Source of the DNA: Myxococcales bacterium
Lineage (GTDB): Bacteria > Myxococcota_A > Polyangia > Polyangiales > Polyangiaceae
Assembly: GCA_016712525.1 (NCBI GenBank)
Contig: JADJQX010000007.1
Coordinates: forward strand, 2,232,001-2,296,000
Direction: 5' to 3'
Length of the DNA stretch: 64,000 nucleotides
Positions 62,194 through 64,000 of this stretch are shown one piece after another (positions within the stretch are counted from its first letter, which is position 1; every line of letters starts with the position of its first letter). The translations under genes and the position numbers were made by a program. A model generated the notes under the pieces. That model saw nothing but the letters and a program-made list of their open reading frames with translations, was not told the origin of the DNA and ran no database searches.

Positions 62194-62997
62194 TCAGAGG
62201 CCGCGCCGGCGCCGGGCAGGGCGCGTGACACGGCGGAACAGCTTGAGCACCTTGGGGTCGTTCTGGAACACGTAGCGGCCCGCCTCGAAGATGGCGTCGA
62301 CGTGGGCCGACATCGCGTTGCAGGCGCGGTTGCGTAGGCGCTGGGCGGCGATCTCCTCCGGGGTGCCACGGCGCTTCGTCGCCCCGCCCGTGAGGGCGTC
62401 GGCGATCGTGGCCGCGCGGTCCGCGGCGCCCTTCGGGATCTTGGCCTTCGCCAGGGTCGAGGCGTGCTCGGCGCACAGATCGACGAGCTTCACGAGGTCG
62501 TCGGCGAGGTCGACGTCGCCCGTGCCCTCGACGATCTTGTCGCACCGGGACATCACGGCCTTGTCGTCGCCGAGGAAGTAGCGGAGCGCCGAGAGCATCT
62601 TCGCCTTGAGCTCTTCCCCCTCCTTGCGCGCCTCGACCACGGACGGGGCCGACGAACGCACGCCGTTCCACGCGCGCTCGGCGGCCTCGAAGCGCGCCAT
62701 GGCCGCGGCGAGGTCCTTCCCGGTGGACGCCGTGAGCTTGGAGCCCGCGACGAGCGGCTTCGCGTAGGCCGTGAAGGCCGCGTGGGCGTTGCGGGCGTTC
62801 TGGAGCACGTCGGCGAGGCGCTCGGTGGGCCCGGCGTCGTACGCGGACGGGAGCGCCTCGAGCACGCTCACGTCGCTCGCCGAGAGCACGTGCCCGGAGG
62901 TCGCGGGCCTCCTCGTCGAGGCCTTGCCAGAGGTCGTCTTCTTCTTCACGGACGCCTTCTTCGGCGCCGCGGTCGCGGGCTTCTTCTTCGCTGCCAT
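62194..62997 (-). CDS. Hypothetical protein with Lys/Ala-rich N-terminal tail
   Basis: This 267-residue protein begins with a histone H1-like tail (MAAKKKPATAAPKKASVKKK, to about residue 35), which is likely to contact nucleic acid. The remainder is helical (VLEALPSAYDAGPTERLADVLQNARNAHAAF). A basic end (RRVTRPARRRRGL) is also seen. I do not recognise the globular part. A strong AGGAGGGG ribosome site precedes the ATG at 62997. Confidence 0.72.
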   Translation of the reverse strand: MAAKKKPATAAPKKASVKKKTTSGKASTRRPATSGHVLSASDVSVLEALPSAYDAGPTERLADVLQNARNAHAAFTAYAKPLVAGSKLTASTGKDLAAAMARFEAAERAWNGVRSSAPSVVEARKEGEELKAKMLSALRYFLGDDKAVMSRCDKIVEGTGDVDLADDLVKLVDLCAEHASTLAKAKIPKGAADRAATIADALTGGATKRRGTPEEIAAQRLRNRACNAMSAHVDAIFEAGRYVFQNDPKVLKLFRRVTRPARRRRGL

Positions 62998-63158
62998 CTT
63001 CCCCTCCTCGCGGAATGTCGCGGTGGAGCCGGGAGCGTACGAGGAGAGCCGCGCGGGGAGCAAGAGCCCACTCGGAGCGGACGCGAACGGTGCTCGGCGA
63101 GGGTGCGTGTGCGGCAAGCGGGTGTGACTTCGGCCGAGGTCGACTATCCTCGTCTCCC

Positions 63159-64000
63159 ATGGCCCCCTCCCTCTCCTCGCGCCGGCGCGTGCTGTCCGTA
63201 GGTCTCGCCGCGCTCGCCCTCGGCCTCACAGTCGTCGCGTGCCTCCCCCCGAGGACGCAGCAGCCCCAGCCGCAGCCGTATCCCCAGCAGCCGTATCCCC
63301 CGCAGGGGTATCCCCAACAGCCCTATCCCCAACAGGGATATCCGCAGCAGCCGTATCCTCAACAGGGATATCCCCAACAGCCCTATCCCCAGCAGCCCGG
63401 GCCGCAGCCGACGGCCCAGCCCACGGCGCCTCAGCCCGCGCCCACGGCGACCACCGCGCCCTCGGATCCGCTGACGACGCTGCTCGGGGGGCTGCTGTCG
63501 CCCGGGGCTCCTCCGCTCCAGCTCCCGCCCGGGTGGCAGCTCCCGCCGGGGTGGCCGGGGCTCCCGGGGTCGGCGCCGAGCACACCTCCCGCGCCGAGCA
63601 CGCCGCCCGCGCCCGGGTCGAGCCTGCCGTCGATCGGGGCGCGCGCGATGGAGCTCGCGAACACGATCAACGCCTACCGTCAGCAGAACGGCCTGCCGCC
63701 GGTGCCGGTGACACGCGCGCTCACGTACGTGGCCGAGGTGCACGTGCGGGACCTCGCGGGCTCGCCGAAGCGGAGCGGCTGCAACGCCCATAGCTGGACG
63801 AACGCGGGGAGCTGGACGGGCTGCTGCTACACGCCCGACCACGCGCAGGCCTCGTGCATGTGGAAGAAGCCGGCGGAGCTTTCGCACTACACGTCGGCCG
63901 GGTTCGAGATCGCCATCGGCGAGCCGGGGGTCGTCTCGGGGTTCGTGCTCGACGCGAAGAAGGCCCTCGACCTGTGGAAGTCGAGCAGCCTCCACCACGA
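63159..64000 (+). CDS. CAP-domain (SCP/PR1-like) lipoprotein, partial
   Basis: The frame is open to the window end; about 280 residues are visible. SSRRRVLSVGLAALALG with a cysteine at VVAC suggests a lipoprotein, perhaps Tat-exported. A low-complexity region of YPQQ/GYPQQ units (about 35-85) and a Pro-rich linker lead to a CAP domain: ARAMELANTINAYRQQNGLPPVPVTRALTYVAEVHVRDL, then GCNAHSWTN and CCYTPDHAQASCMW. CAP proteins are secreted and diverse in function. The C-terminal end is missing. Confidence 0.82.
   Translation, partial: MAPSLSSRRRVLSVGLAALALGLTVVACLPPRTQQPQPQPYPQQPYPPQGYPQQPYPQQGYPQQPYPQQGYPQQPYPQQPGPQPTAQPTAPQPAPTATTAPSDPLTTLLGGLLSPGAPPLQLPPGWQLPPGWPGLPGSAPSTPPAPSTPPAPGSSLPSIGARAMELANTINAYRQQNGLPPVPVTRALTYVAEVHVRDLAGSPKRSGCNAHSWTNAGSWTGCCYTPDHAQASCMWKKPAELSHYTSAGFEIAIGEPGVVSGFVLDAKKALDLWKSSSLHH

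Noticed and set aside
61833..62228. Small protein with repeated MYERHFVLPEGILPC-like segments
   Set aside because: The period of 41 bases shifts frame at each copy, so the repeat is at DNA level; there is no ribosome site.

Overview
The window is GC-rich bacterial DNA (roughly 70% by eye) from what is most likely a myxobacterium of the Polyangiales (Myxococcota). This is inferred from an eukaryote-like Ser/Thr kinase, many acidic or Cys-rich lipoproteins with Asp-Ala-Gly linkers, a MYXO-CTERM-type protein tail, large TPR proteins, a sigma-54 promoter and a retron-type reverse transcriptase of the myxobacterial kind. There is no rRNA, tRNA, CRISPR array, prophage or insertion sequence that I can see. 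Gene density is high and many neighbours overlap by 4 bases (ATGA or GTGA), so translational coupling is common.

Layout. 1-14.3 kb is mostly housekeeping: radA (cut by the left edge), a lipoprotein, a Ser/Thr kinase overlapping a rhodanese-ThiF/MoeB fusion, an M15-type peptidase, a Cys-rich protein coupled to dtd, a frameshifted membrane protein, pdxA with a winged-helix regulator, tldD, a HemJ-like membrane protein and a large TPR protein. 14.3-17.1 kb is a compact envelope operon read leftward (ompH/skp, lpxD, fabZ, lpxA). 17.1-22.6 kb has a Cys-rich secreted protein behind a sigma-54 promoter, a non-coding patch rich in short repeats, a His-rich cation-efflux transporter, a double cyclic-nucleotide-binding protein and hrcA.

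22.7-31.2 kb is the most unusual protein-coding part. A rightward operon encodes three small paralogous secreted proteins with repeated Pro/Ala-Cys-Leu motifs, a fourth related membrane peptide and an unknown protein. It converges on a leftward operon of a radical-SAM/SPASM protein, a B12-binding radical-SAM enzyme fused to an isoaspartyl-methyltransferase-like domain, and a secreted protein made of six 17-residue beta-flower-like repeats. A POT peptide transporter follows divergently.

31.2-50 kb carries an esterase, an MFS exporter, an FmdE-like lipoprotein pair, small membrane and cupin proteins, an L,D-transpeptidase, a membrane glycosyltransferase coupled to a peptidase-M61-like lipoprotein without a visible zinc site, an Lhr-type helicase, and two sulfatase-modifying-factor-like proteins flanking a siderophore-interacting-protein homologue.

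51.0-52.5 kb holds a complete-looking retron locus: a 161-nt msr-msd region bounded by a 14-bp a1/a2 inverted repeat, followed by a reverse transcriptase whose frame is broken at a run of six G. 52.5-64 kb contains a MYXO-CTERM protein, large hypothetical and TPR proteins, a 41-bp tandem repeat in a 405-bp intergenic region, a Lys/Ala-tailed protein and a CAP-domain lipoprotein cut by the right edge.
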